From the NCBI GenBank assembly GCA_024998645.1, contig JACOEJ010000001.1, forward strand, positions 40,506-104,505: 64,000 nt of DNA. Direction: 5' to 3'. Below are positions 26,879 to 36,507 of this stretch, in pieces. The number at the start of each line of letters is the position of its first letter. The stretch's first letter is position 1. The position numbers were made by a program, and so were the translations under genes. The DNA is from Nitrospira sp. GTDB lineage: Bacteria > Nitrospirota > Nitrospiria > Nitrospirales > Nitrospiraceae. Below the pieces are notes generated by a model. It was not told where the DNA came from, ran no database searches, and saw nothing but the letters and a program-made list of their open reading frames with translations.

Positions 26879-27736
26879 ATGAAGATTGTCGCGGGTGTCG
26901 ATTGGTCCGATGAGGCGTTTGCCGCGGTTGAGCAACTCGGCCTCTTATACAAGCCGGAGGAGGTCCTGTTGGTCCACGGAGTGGATCTGGGCATGTTTCA
27001 ATCGCCCCTGCTGGCCGGAGCGGCTAATCTACAAGGATACGACGAATTCCGCGGAGCGATGATCGACGCGGGACGCCAGGCCGTCGAACGCGGCCGAACC
27101 GTGTTACCCGCCGATATCCCATCCGTAAAGACCAAGTCCGAGCTGCACCACGCCGCCGCATTTATTCTCGACAACGCCAGTGCCCTCAAGGCCGACCTCA
27201 TCGTCGTCGGCACCCATGACCACTCCCGCCTCGCAGAACTGCTCGTCGGCAGCGTGTCGCATCATGTATTGCTCCACTCACGCATCCCGACACTCATCGT
27301 CAAAGGCAAAGCCAAGCCCGTCGCGCGCGTACTCCTGGCCATCGAGGGCCATGACGATGCCGCACGTGTGCAGTCCTGGCTCACGAAACACCCTTTCAGA
27401 AATCCCGTAGCCCTGACCATCCTATCGATCGTGCCGTCGCTCACCATGGTCGAGCCGGACATCATGGCAGGCTACCAAACCTGGTCAGAGGAGCATAAGC
27501 GCCAGGCCGAACACATCGTGACCGAGGCAGCCAAAGCGTTGGCCGGCCCGCGGGTCACCGTCACTACCCAGGTTCGCTCGGGCGATCCGGTCACCGCGGT
27601 CTGCGAGGCGGCAACCGGATACGATTTGCTCATCGTCGGGTCACACGGCCGTACGGGAATGGATCGGTTCCTTCTCGGCAGCGTATCGCATGGCATCGTT
27701 CATAAAGCCGGATGCTCCGTCCTCGTGGTACGGTAA
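26879..27736 (+). CDS. Universal stress protein (tandem domains)
   Basis: LIVVGTHDHSRLAELLVGSVSHHVLLHSRIPTLIVKG and LLIVGSHGRTGMDRFLLGSVSHGIVHKAGCSVLVVR. Confidence 0.93.
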   Translation: MKIVAGVDWSDEAFAAVEQLGLLYKPEEVLLVHGVDLGMFQSPLLAGAANLQGYDEFRGAMIDAGRQAVERGRTVLPADIPSVKTKSELHHAAAFILDNASALKADLIVVGTHDHSRLAELLVGSVSHHVLLHSRIPTLIVKGKAKPVARVLLAIEGHDDAARVQSWLTKHPFRNPVALTILSIVPSLTMVEPDIMAGYQTWSEEHKRQAEHIVTEAAKALAGPRVTVTTQVRSGDPVTAVCEAATGYDLLIVGSHGRTGMDRFLLGSVSHGIVHKAGCSVLVVR

Positions 27737-27766
27737 CGCCGGTTCTACAAAGGAGTTCACACCGCT

Positions 27767-28129
27767 ATGAGAACCTTTTCCGTGATCTGTGCGCTCGGTC
27801 TCGTCATCCTCGGATCCTCCTGGGCCGCCGGACAGACCGCACGGGGGAACCCTGATGCCGGCCAGGCCGTCTACGAGAAACAATGTCTGCGCTGCCATGG
27901 CAGTAAGCTGGATGGGAAAGGCCCGGACAGCCAGGATCTCATCGTCCGCCCCGCCAACCTCCAGTCGCAAGCCTCCCGCACCAAGACCGATTGGGAATTG
28001 CTCGTGACCATTTCCAATGGCGTGCTCTTCAGCCCGATGCACGGGTTTCGAGGCAAGTTGACGGATCAGCAGATGCTCGACGTCTTGTCGTACATCAGAA
28101 GCGTCGTGCCGTCTGAAACCGTGAGTTAG
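27767..28129 (+). CDS. c-type cytochrome
   Basis: Signal peptide; GQAVYEKQCLRCHGSKLDGKGP. Confidence 0.92.
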   Translation: MRTFSVICALGLVILGSSWAAGQTARGNPDAGQAVYEKQCLRCHGSKLDGKGPDSQDLIVRPANLQSQASRTKTDWELLVTISNGVLFSPMHGFRGKLTDQQMLDVLSYIRSVVPSETVS

Positions 28130-28220
28130 AACCGGCCCGGTACCCACTGGAGCATGAGCGGTATCTGCCCCGCATCACAAGCGTTGGTAATATTTCTTGA
28201 CCAAAGGACGATGAGTACTA

Positions 28221-28239
28221 ACCCCCGCTAATTGGGGGT
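28221..28239. terminator. Possible terminator hairpin after cytochrome gene
   Basis: ACCCCC-GCTAATT-GGGGGT. Confidence 0.45.
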
Positions 28240-28428
28240 CGGCTTCCTTATTCCACCCTTCAAGTTGCACGCGTATTTATTGAGCCCTGACGGCGAGCGG
28301 ATCCGCACGATGCGCACGCCAGAGCTATCTTGCGTCAACATTCGATTGGCGTCCGAAAACTTTTCATGCATACTTGCCACTTCGCTGACGGAACTTCACG
28401 CTGGCTTTATACACACAGGGTAAAGACT

Positions 28429-28884
28429 ATGGCACTTGTACAGCATTCTGTTCTTACATCGAGAACTCTGCTGCCCTTTATTACGGGTATGATCGCGTTG
28501 ACTGAATCAGCACTTGCTTGCCCGGGAGTCGGTGAATGGCGCCTGCCTGCTGAACTTGAGAGCAAACTACAATCAACTGCAGCCGCCGAAGACCATCTCT
28601 CGGCTGCATTGATCTATCAGAAACAGGCTCAACAAGCAGAAGTTACGGCTCTGAAGTTTGAAGATTCGGCACGGAAGATTACTCCGCTCGAAGATCCTAA
28701 GAATTTCCGGCGAAGCGGCCTCAAGATTGCCGGCCAAGAATGCCGCAAGGAAGTGATCGAACTCCGGAAGCTTGCGGATCATCATCAGCAAAGAGCCGAA
28801 ACTCTCCAGGAGAACCACCGGGCAGAACTTAATGGGACAGCCCCCTTATCCCAATCCGGCTTTGATTCAACGAGCCGTCAGTAG
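28429..28884 (+). CDS. Secreted hypothetical helical protein
   Basis: Signal peptide-like N-terminus; EDHLSAALIYQKQAQQAEVTALKFEDSARKITP...LRKLADHHQQRAETLQENHRAE. Confidence 0.6.
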   Translation: MALVQHSVLTSRTLLPFITGMIALTESALACPGVGEWRLPAELESKLQSTAAAEDHLSAALIYQKQAQQAEVTALKFEDSARKITPLEDPKNFRRSGLKIAGQECRKEVIELRKLADHHQQRAETLQENHRAELNGTAPLSQSGFDSTSRQ

Positions 28885-29204
28885 TGCAGGCTCATCGTCA
28901 GATCCAGGGTCTCGCCGTTATACAGGAAGCTGGCGGCAGAGAATGAAGGCGCGCCCAAAACACCCTTTCGCGTCAGCTGTTTCTTACGTTCAGAATATTC
29001 ACATGGATTCCCGGGCAGTGGGATTGGGGAAAAGCGAACGTCGGAAGATTCGCACAGACCAGTACTGCGAGCGATGCGACGCCCCGAACCCCACTGCAGC
29101 CTCATTGAGAGGATTGCTTGACCGCGAAGACAACCACCGACTTGAGAAGGCTTGGCGTGGTCATGGAGGAACGTCCGGTGTCGGACCTTTTGATTTTCTT
29201 CAAG

Positions 29205-29585
29205 TCACCGCAACGTCTTCAGCCAGGCTTGAATGTCGGCCATCTGCTGTTCGGTGATCGCGCCTTTCAACGGTGGCATCACGTGCCGCCCTTCGTACAC
29301 GACTTTCCAAAACGCATGCTCATTGGATAGCACGGGATTGCCCGCTAACCGGGGACCAAGGCCACCTGTGGCACCGGATTTATGACAGACAATACAACTG
29401 GCATTGTAGAGTTCCTCGCCTCTGCTGCTGTCCCCCACAGGACGCATCGACACACTCCCGCTCGATCCAATCGTGTCCGCGTTCTGCGGCCCACCGTCGC
29501 TCGCCCCATTCACAACCCCGTTTCCCGCGACCTCAAGAACGACTAAAGAGAGGACGGCGCAGATCACCCATCTATTCATCGGCAT
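29205..29585 (-). CDS. c-type cytochrome
   Basis: GEELYNASCIVCHKSGATGGLGPRLAGNPVLSNEHAFWKVVYEGRHVMPPLKG. Confidence 0.92.
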   Translation of the reverse strand: MPMNRWVICAVLSLVVLEVAGNGVVNGASDGGPQNADTIGSSGSVSMRPVGDSSRGEELYNASCIVCHKSGATGGLGPRLAGNPVLSNEHAFWKVVYEGRHVMPPLKGAITEQQMADIQAWLKTLR

Positions 29586-29607
29586 CACTCCATTTCGTTT
29601 TCCGGCA

Positions 29608-30036
29608 TCACTTGGGTGCCGCTGCGCCTCCCTTCCTAAGGAGGGCCAGATACGCCAGAGTATCGGCAAGTTCCTGATTCGTCATCGTCGTATCGGGAAA
29701 CATCCCGGTGCCCGGATGGCCCTCACGAACGGCTTTCGCACGCTGCTTGTCGTTTTTCAGATGGAGTGTTTTCGAATTACGGAGATCGGCCGGCGGAGGA
29801 CTCAGGCGGGCAATCAATGCAGCGGTATCGGCGGCTAACTGAGGCCGCTTCTCCATTTGCCCGTCGACACCATGACAGTAGTAACAGACGCCTTTCCCGT
29901 TGAACACCGCTCGCCCGGCACCGGCATTGCCTTGTGCGGAAGTCGACTGGCTTGCCTGCTGCCGCGCCGCTTGAACAGAATGGCCATCACATAAGACAAA
30001 CCCGATCAGGGCAAGACCAACGTAGGATATTCTCAT
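29608..30036 (-). CDS. c-type cytochrome
   Basis: GRAVFNGKGVCYYCHGVDGQMEKRPQLA...GMFPDTTMTNQELADTLAYL. Confidence 0.92.
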   Translation of the reverse strand: MRISYVGLALIGFVLCDGHSVQAARQQASQSTSAQGNAGAGRAVFNGKGVCYYCHGVDGQMEKRPQLAADTAALIARLSPPPADLRNSKTLHLKNDKQRAKAVREGHPGTGMFPDTTMTNQELADTLAYLALLRKGGAAAPK

Positions 30037-30106
30037 CGTGATATTCCTTCTGCGTTAGCTGTTCCGGGCTTACCTCATAGGTGCGGCGGAGATGTGCAGT
30101 AGCCCA

Positions 30107-30457
30107 CTAGTATTTCTCCACTCCCTTTCGTCCTCCCGCATGACAACGAAGACAGTCGGCAAAACGCCCGGGGCCATGAATGCCCTGCGCTTTCGACCGA
30201 AGATTTCTGACCAGATCGTTATCCAACGTCCGGGGGCTGAGGCTCTGGTCTCGTTCCGCCCGGTGACAGTCCCAACAAGTCTTCGCACCGGTGGCGCGAA
30301 AGATCAGATCGCTGTGGGGATTGATTGTCTGGTCAACCGCAACGGGTACCAATAAGGTCTCGTGCGACGCTCCTTCGCTGCCCCCGATCCATACCCCCGC
30401 GACGAAGACCCCCACAAAGAAGCCAGACCATCGAGCAACCCTATCAGGCATGAACAA
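30107..30457 (-). CDS. Small multiheme-type c cytochrome (two CXXCH)
   Basis: AKTCWDCHRAERDQS...FADCLRCHAGGRKGVEKY. Confidence 0.85.
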   Translation of the reverse strand: MFMPDRVARWSGFFVGVFVAGVWIGGSEGASHETLLVPVAVDQTINPHSDLIFRATGAKTCWDCHRAERDQSLSPRTLDNDLVRNLRSKAQGIHGPGRFADCLRCHAGGRKGVEKY

Positions 30458-30483
30458 CGTCCTTCTCCGCCAGGCATCATGCT

Positions 30484-30927
30484 TTAGGCAATCTGCTCCA
30501 TGGCGCGAAACGCTGTCTCGCGCTCCTCTGCGCTGATCATGCGATCCATTTCAGGATAGAGCACCTCCTCTTCCGACATGTTGTGCCGGTCCAGCAAATC
30601 GAGCAGAGTCTCTTCCTCCCGCTCGGTGTCCGGATTCTGCGCCTGGATCTTGCGATAAATGGCTTCCAACCAGTCCCCGATTTCCCGGTGCTCGTTACGC
30701 ATGACAATCGTGGGGCCTCCGCCGGTCATCCCCGACTTTCTCTCCCACAGGGGAAACAACACATCCTCCTCCCACACCACATGCCGCTGCAGTCCCGCCT
30801 TGAACTCAAGAAATGCGCTCTTGGCCTTGGGAAAATCGCTTCGCTTCAGAGTCTGGAAGGATTTGAACAGCGCATCCAGCCGTTCATGGTCTTCGTCAAA
30901 CATGGTGCTGATGGTGCGTTCGGGCAT
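30484..30927 (-). CDS. Hemerythrin HHE domain protein
   Basis: STMFDEDHERLDALFKSF...LQRHVVWEEDVLFPLWE...LLDRHNMSEEEVLYPEMDRM. Confidence 0.93.
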   Translation of the reverse strand: MPERTISTMFDEDHERLDALFKSFQTLKRSDFPKAKSAFLEFKAGLQRHVVWEEDVLFPLWERKSGMTGGGPTIVMRNEHREIGDWLEAIYRKIQAQNPDTEREEETLLDLLDRHNMSEEEVLYPEMDRMISAEERETAFRAMEQIA

Positions 30928-30940
30928 ACACGCTCCCTCC

Positions 30941-31456
30941 CTATGAACTTCGCAGTTTGTATTCCAGATGGCAGGCCACGCAGGCCTTCAACACGTTATT
31001 GAATTGCGGCAGAATCTGCTTGAGATCTTTTGTCGGAATGATGCGGGCAAGCTCCTCCGCGGCCGCATGATGGGCCATGGTCAGGTCATGATAGGCCGGA
31101 GGAAAGTTCCCCGGCTGCTGATTCGCCATCGCCTGCCGATGCATGAAGAAGCCCAGATGTGTTTCCGTTAAACCTTTCGCCAACTCATAGTCTTCATCAA
31201 CCAGCGCATTCATGATCACTTGAATGGTTTCCAGATGCTGCAGCATCACGGCGCGATGTTCTGTTCCGGCTGCCGGCGACAGCGGAATGGCCTGTCTGAC
31301 ATCGGACGTCAGAATAGGATTCGACCGTTGCTCTCCGTGGCGATGTTCGACCTTCGTGCAACCAGCGAAGAACAACACACAGAGAGCTCCAAGACTCGCC
31401 GCTCCAAGAAGCACCTGCTTCCCTTTGTATCTTGATTGCGACCAACTCTGAAACAT
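30941..31456 (-). CDS. Cytochrome c'-like heme protein with C-terminal CXXCH
   Basis: LKQILPQFNNVLKACVACHLEYKLRSS*. Confidence 0.75.
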   Translation of the reverse strand: MFQSWSQSRYKGKQVLLGAASLGALCVLFFAGCTKVEHRHGEQRSNPILTSDVRQAIPLSPAAGTEHRAVMLQHLETIQVIMNALVDEDYELAKGLTETHLGFFMHRQAMANQQPGNFPPAYHDLTMAHHAAAEELARIIPTKDLKQILPQFNNVLKACVACHLEYKLRSS

Positions 31457-31553
31457 TCCAAACCCCTCTCAATAGCATCCAGCTGTTGCTATCAGTAAGT
31501 CAGAGTGCGCCGCTCACCCGCCAAACTATCAATCGGCCTATACCAGGATGATG

Positions 31554-31569
31554 AGCAATGGGCATGCCT
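31554..31569 (-). promoter_or_regulatory. Candidate sigma-54 promoter for cytochrome/hemerythrin operon
   Basis: Minus strand AGGCATGCCCATTGCT; GG-N10-GC with TTGCT. Confidence 0.75.
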
Positions 31570-31682
31570 CCGACCACTCCACCAGAAGCACGTGATTATT
31601 TCACAGAGACAGCAACTTGGCTGACTCTTCTGAAATGTGGTCGATGAGAATGGGGTCAATTGCTCCAGCAGCCCGATCGGTA

Positions 31683-31701
31683 CTGGCGCACAATGCGACA
31701 A
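31683..31701 (-). promoter_or_regulatory. Candidate enhancer/UAS palindrome 5
   Basis: CTGGCGCACAATGCGACAA; 114 bp upstream of the minus-strand GG-N10-GC. Confidence 0.7.
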
Positions 31702-31795
31702 TTGGATCCTCTACTATGGATTCACAAATACTAAAGTTCCGCCAGGCCGCAATGTAGTAGTATTGCATTCACCTCCACCACCACGAGTGCAAGCC

Positions 31796-34474
31796 ATGGG
31801 ACAGCATTACCTACGCAGCCTTTTTTCTCCCAGGTCGGTAGCCGTCATCGGTGCCAGCGAGCGTACCAATGCAGTGGGCGAGATCGTATTCCGGAACATC
31901 CTGGGGAGTGGGTATACGGGCTTACTCTATCCGGTAAATCCAGCCCATCAGAAAGTGCAGGGCCGGCGTGCCTACGCCACAATAAAAGAAATCGAAACCC
32001 CAGTCGAGTTGGCCGTGATATGCACTGAGGCCGAGACCGTGCCCGATATCATCGAGGCCTGCGGCAAACATGGCGTGCGCGCTGCGATGGTGCTCTCCGC
32101 CGGTTTCACCGAAGTGGGTACCCGAGGCGCTGCGCTCGAGCGCACGATGCTGGCCAATGCCAAGAACTATGGGGTGCGTATCATCGGCCCCAATTGCTTG
32201 GGGATTATCCGTACAGCGATCGGGCTCAACGCCACGTTTTTCAAAGGCAGCGTCAAGGCTGGGAACCTTGCGCTGGTTTCTCAGTCGGGGGCCTTGTGCA
32301 CGGCTATCCTCGACTGGGCACCGGCCAACGACATCGGCTTTTCAAGTGTGGTGTCGATGGGTGCCGCATCCGATGTGGACTTTGGTGAAATTCTCGACTA
32401 TCTCGCGACCGACGTGGAGACCGGCAGTATTCTGGTCTATGTCGAAGGCGTCCGCAAAGCGCGTGGCTTCATGAGTGCCTTGCGCGCTGCCGCAAGAAGT
32501 AAACCAGTGTTCGTGATCAAAGTCGGGCGTCATGATGCCGGCTCAAGAGCGGTGATGTCGCACACGGGCGCGCTGGTTGGTTCGGATGACGTGTTCGACG
32601 CCGCGCTGCGTCGCGCCGGAGTGGTCCGCGTGGCATCGATCGGCGGGCTGTTTTCTGCCGCGAAGTCACTCGCCTCGCCCCACAGGTACCGCGGCAACCG
32701 TCTGGCCATCATCACCAACGGCGGCGGACCCGGCGTGATGGCAATCGACCGCGCGGTGGATCTGGGTGTGAGCGTCGCCAGCCTGTCTCCCGAAACCGTC
32801 GAGAGGCTCAACCAGGTGTTACCTGTTACCTGGTCGCACAACAACCCGGTAGACATCATCGGCGACGCCACGCCGCAGCGCTATCGTGACGCCGTAGGCA
32901 TTTGCATGGAGGACCCCGGCGTGGATGGTGTGCTAGTGATTCTCACCCCCCAGGCAATGACACAGCCGCTGGAAGTCGCCAAATTGCTGGTCGATGACGC
33001 AGGAAAATTCAGCAAGCCGCTGCTCACCAGTTGGATGGGGGCTTCTCAAACCATGGACGGGCGGGCACAGTTCGTTCAGGCTGGAATTCCATCATTTAGC
33101 AACCCTGAAGCGGCAGTCGAGGCCTATTCTTACATCACCGCCTATTACCGCAATCAGCGCCTGTTGGCACAAGTACCGGAACCCTTGTCGCACCACGATG
33201 TGCCGGATGTAGCGGGTGCACGCATGGTGATTGAGACCGTATTGGCGGAACGGCGCAAGGTGTTGTCTGAAATGGAATCGAAGGCGCTACTGTCGGCCTT
33301 CCATATTCCGGTGGCGAATACGGTGGTTGCCCGTTCTCCCGGCGAGGCACTCCTGCTGGCGGAGGAGTTCGGTTTCCCGGTGGCAATGAAAGTCAATTCG
33401 CCGGACATCACCCACAAATCCGATGCCGGCGGTGTGAAGCTAAACCTGATGAATGCCGCCGCAGTTCGCGCGGCCTATAACGAGATTCTCGAGGAGGTGA
33501 AGGCAAACCGTCCGGATGCACGAGTCGACGGCATCGCCCTCCAGCCGATGGTGCGTAAGCCCAACGGGCGCGAATTGATGGTAGGGGTCATCTCGGATCC
33601 GATTTTCGGCCCGGTTATCAGCTTCGGCGCGGGAGGCACCACAGTGGAAGTGCTGAGGGATCGCGCCATTGCACTGCCCCCTCTGAACGGTTTTCTGGCA
33701 AGAGAACTGATCGGTGGCACGCGCATCGCAAAACTGCTCGGTTCGTTTCGGCATATGCCGCCGGTGCAGATGGAGGCGCTGGAAAGTCTGCTTCTACGGG
33801 TTTCCGAGATGGTGTGCGAACTGCCATGGTTAAAGGAAATGGATATCAATCCACTGATTGTGGATGAGCATGGCCTGATAGTGGTCGATGCGCGCGTCGT
33901 GGTGGATTTTGCGCCGGTCTCAGCCGACCGTTACGCCCACATGGCGATTCATCCTTACCCGGCCCACCTGGTCACACATTGGCAATTGCCCGATGGCACG
34001 GACATCAACATTCGTCCTATGCGTCCCGAAGACGCCGCGATCGAACAGGAATTTGTGCGCCACCTGTCGGAAGAAGCGAAATACTTCCGGTTTATGCACG
34101 CCGTGCAAGAGCTTTCCGAACCCATGCTGGTGCGTTTTACCCAACTCGACTACGACCGTGAGTTAGCGCTGATCGCCGTGACCGAAGAGCAGGGCCGGGA
34201 AGTTGAAATCGGCGTATGCCGCTATGCCATCAATCCAGATGGAGAATCATGCGAATTTGCGCTGGTGGTCAGCGACCAGTGGCAGCACAAGGCGATCGGC
34301 CACAGGCTGATGGGCAGCTTGATCGACGCAGCCCGCAGCAAGGGGCTAAAGGCTATGGAGGGCGAAGTCATGGCAAGCAACCACGAAATGCTTAAATTAG
34401 TGGCAACGCTTGGCTTTACCGTTGCCACCAGTCAGGAAGACTCATCGATCAAGAAGATCACCAAGGTATTGTAG
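31796..34474 (+). CDS. NDP-forming acetate/acyl-CoA ligase fused to GNAT acetyltransferase (Pat-like)
   Basis: LFSPRSVAVIGASERTNAVGEIVFRNIL; SHTGALVGSDDVFDAALRRAGVVRV; ATP-grasp FPVAMKVNSPDITHKSDAGGVKLNL; C-terminal GNAT region. Confidence 0.94.
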   Translation: MGQHYLRSLFSPRSVAVIGASERTNAVGEIVFRNILGSGYTGLLYPVNPAHQKVQGRRAYATIKEIETPVELAVICTEAETVPDIIEACGKHGVRAAMVLSAGFTEVGTRGAALERTMLANAKNYGVRIIGPNCLGIIRTAIGLNATFFKGSVKAGNLALVSQSGALCTAILDWAPANDIGFSSVVSMGAASDVDFGEILDYLATDVETGSILVYVEGVRKARGFMSALRAAARSKPVFVIKVGRHDAGSRAVMSHTGALVGSDDVFDAALRRAGVVRVASIGGLFSAAKSLASPHRYRGNRLAIITNGGGPGVMAIDRAVDLGVSVASLSPETVERLNQVLPVTWSHNNPVDIIGDATPQRYRDAVGICMEDPGVDGVLVILTPQAMTQPLEVAKLLVDDAGKFSKPLLTSWMGASQTMDGRAQFVQAGIPSFSNPEAAVEAYSYITAYYRNQRLLAQVPEPLSHHDVPDVAGARMVIETVLAERRKVLSEMESKALLSAFHIPVANTVVARSPGEALLLAEEFGFPVAMKVNSPDITHKSDAGGVKLNLMNAAAVRAAYNEILEEVKANRPDARVDGIALQPMVRKPNGRELMVGVISDPIFGPVISFGAGGTTVEVLRDRAIALPPLNGFLARELIGGTRIAKLLGSFRHMPPVQMEALESLLLRVSEMVCELPWLKEMDINPLIVDEHGLIVVDARVVVDFAPVSADRYAHMAIHPYPAHLVTHWQLPDGTDINIRPMRPEDAAIEQEFVRHLSEEAKYFRFMHAVQELSEPMLVRFTQLDYDRELALIAVTEEQGREVEIGVCRYAINPDGESCEFALVVSDQWQHKAIGHRLMGSLIDAARSKGLKAMEGEVMASNHEMLKLVATLGFTVATSQEDSSIKKITKVL

Positions 34475-34721
34475 GCGGCGATTGAAGCGGTATGGGAACG
34501 GACAAAAGCACGTTCGCGCTGAGATTCTGCCGAAGTATGAAGTGATTGGTCTTAGTAGATCGGTTATGAGCTAGGCGTTAGTAGCCATCGTCAAACGTCA
34601 TATTACATCACGCCATAGCCGTGACTGATCTCCCCTCCAAGATACTCTTGCGCAGTTACGCTGCGGTCCTTGTCTGGGTCACCTGAGCTGCGAAGTTAAC
34701 ACGCGACGCGGGATGATCATC

Positions 34722-35156
34722 CTAGATTTGACTGCGAACCCAACGCACAATGTCCTGTAGGCCGAGGGCTCCGGATTGCCGCGCTACTTCACGCCCTCCG
34801 CGAAGCAACATCACGGTCGGGATACTCTGAATGCCGAAGCGAGCCCCAAGCGCCTCTTCCTCTTCGGTGTTTACCTTCGCCAGACGAAACTGTGGCTCCA
34901 GAATCTTGGCAGCCTGCTCATACGCCGGCGCCATCATTCGGCATGGGCCGCACCACGGCGCCCAGAAATCTACGGCCAGAGGAATGTCGCTTCGGGTGGC
35001 ATGCAGGTTGAAATCCTCCGCTGTCAGCGCGATCGGATGTCCGGTGAACAGCCGCTCGTGACACTGGCCGCATTTAGGGCCTTCGCTCAGACGGGTTCCG
35101 GGCACGCGATTGACGCTCCGGCAATGGGGACAGACGATGTGCAACGGCTCATGCAT
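34722..35156 (-). CDS. trxC: Thioredoxin 2 (TrxC-like) with N-terminal zinc motif
   Basis: VCPHCRSVNRVPGTRLSEGPKCGQCHERLF; VDFWAPWCGPCRMMAPAYEQAA. Confidence 0.94.
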   Translation of the reverse strand: MHEPLHIVCPHCRSVNRVPGTRLSEGPKCGQCHERLFTGHPIALTAEDFNLHATRSDIPLAVDFWAPWCGPCRMMAPAYEQAAKILEPQFRLAKVNTEEEEALGARFGIQSIPTVMLLRGGREVARQSGALGLQDIVRWVRSQI

Positions 35157-35472
35157 CCACGTCCAGCCCCGCCCGCTTCAAGCGAGCGCGCAACTGTTCG
35201 ATCTGATCGAGCAGATCGAGCATCACTGCGGCCGCATCGAGGCTGGCATCAAAATCACGTTGCAGGCGGGCTACCCGGCGGGCACAGGTGAGATCCGCCG
35301 CGCGGAACCGCCAGCGCGAGGTTTCCGTACCTTGCGGCTCCAGCACCCCCACGGCCACCAATTCGATAACCCACTGCGCCTCCGCGCGACAGGCTTTCGC
35401 TAACTCCTCGATCGACAACACACCCTCATCACCGATCACACTGCCCATCAGAATGTCCTGCTCTCTGTCCAT
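35149..35472 (-). CDS. cbpM: Chaperone modulator CbpM-like (MerR-type HTH)
   Basis: LSIEELAKACRAEAQWVIELVAVGVLEPQG...FRAADLTCARRVARLQRDFDASLDAAAVMLDLLDQIEQLRARL. Confidence 0.85.
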   Translation of the reverse strand: MDREQDILMGSVIGDEGVLSIEELAKACRAEAQWVIELVAVGVLEPQGTETSRWRFRAADLTCARRVARLQRDFDASLDAAAVMLDLLDQIEQLRARLKRAGLDVDA

Positions 35473-35474
35473 AA

Positions 35475-36407
35475 TTAGACCCCCAGTGCTTGGCGCGGAT
35501 TGAACGCCAGTTCCCGAGCCATGGTCTGATAAATCTGTTGGGCCGACTCCGTGTCCGCTTTCGGCAGAACCACGTTCAGGGCGAGATAGAGATCGCCGGC
35601 AGGTTCGCCGGGTATGCCACGTCCTTTGAGTCGTAGCTTCCGCCCGCTCTGTGATCCCGGAGGGATTTTGACTTCCACCACGCCGGTCGGGGTCGGCGCT
35701 TTGACCGTCGCCCCAAGCGCCGCTTCCCAGGGTGCAATGGGCAATGACAGCGAGAGGTCCCGACCCTGCACCTGATAGAGGGGGTGGGGATGAAAATGGA
35801 TCTCGAGATACAGATCACCGGGGGTACCCCCCTGGATTCCCGGCGCACCTTGCCCGGCAAGTCGGATATGCTGGCTTTCACGGATGCCCTTGGGGATCTG
35901 GACATTCAGCGACCGCTCCCGCAGCACCACCCGGCCTTGCGCCTCCACCTGCGGCGAGCGCAGGGTCACCGTGTGGGTTCCGCCGTGAAATGCGGCCTCA
36001 AGATCTATGAAGATCTTGGCATGGTGGTCCTCGCCATGAGCACGAGTGGATGCGCCGTGACGAGAGAAGTTGCCGAACAGAGTGGAGAAGAAGTCGCTAT
36101 AGTCGGTACCTTCCGCTGCGGAATCGCCGCCTGGGGTGAACTCGAACCCCGCACCCCATTCGGGCGGAGGGGTAAATTCCTGCCCCCCTCGCCAGCGATC
36201 GCCGAGTTGGTCGTAGGCGACGCGCTTCTCCGGATCCTGAAGTACTTCGTAGGCTTCGCCGATTTCCTTGAAGCGCGCTTCAGCTCCGGGCTCCTTACTC
36301 ACATCGGGGTGATACTTGCGCGCCAGCTTGCGGTAGGCGCTTTTGATGTCGTCGGCCGTCGCCGTGCGGTCAACCTCGAGAAGCTTGTAGTAATCCTTAA
36401 ACTCCAT
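35475..36407 (-). CDS. cbpA: DnaJ-class curved-DNA-binding protein
   Basis: MEFKDYYKLLEVDRTATADDIKSAYRKLARKYHPDVSKEPGAEARFKEIGEAYEVLQDPEKR plus DnaJ C-terminal domain. Confidence 0.94.
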   Translation of the reverse strand: MEFKDYYKLLEVDRTATADDIKSAYRKLARKYHPDVSKEPGAEARFKEIGEAYEVLQDPEKRVAYDQLGDRWRGGQEFTPPPEWGAGFEFTPGGDSAAEGTDYSDFFSTLFGNFSRHGASTRAHGEDHHAKIFIDLEAAFHGGTHTVTLRSPQVEAQGRVVLRERSLNVQIPKGIRESQHIRLAGQGAPGIQGGTPGDLYLEIHFHPHPLYQVQGRDLSLSLPIAPWEAALGATVKAPTPTGVVEVKIPPGSQSGRKLRLKGRGIPGEPAGDLYLALNVVLPKADTESAQQIYQTMARELAFNPRQALGV

Positions 36408-36507
36408 CTGGCGTCGTCTCCGGCTGTTCAGTCGACCGCGTCGGGGACTCTCCGGCTGTCCGTTACGCTCCTGATAAATGATTCATGAGCGCGGACGATC
36501 TACTCAC

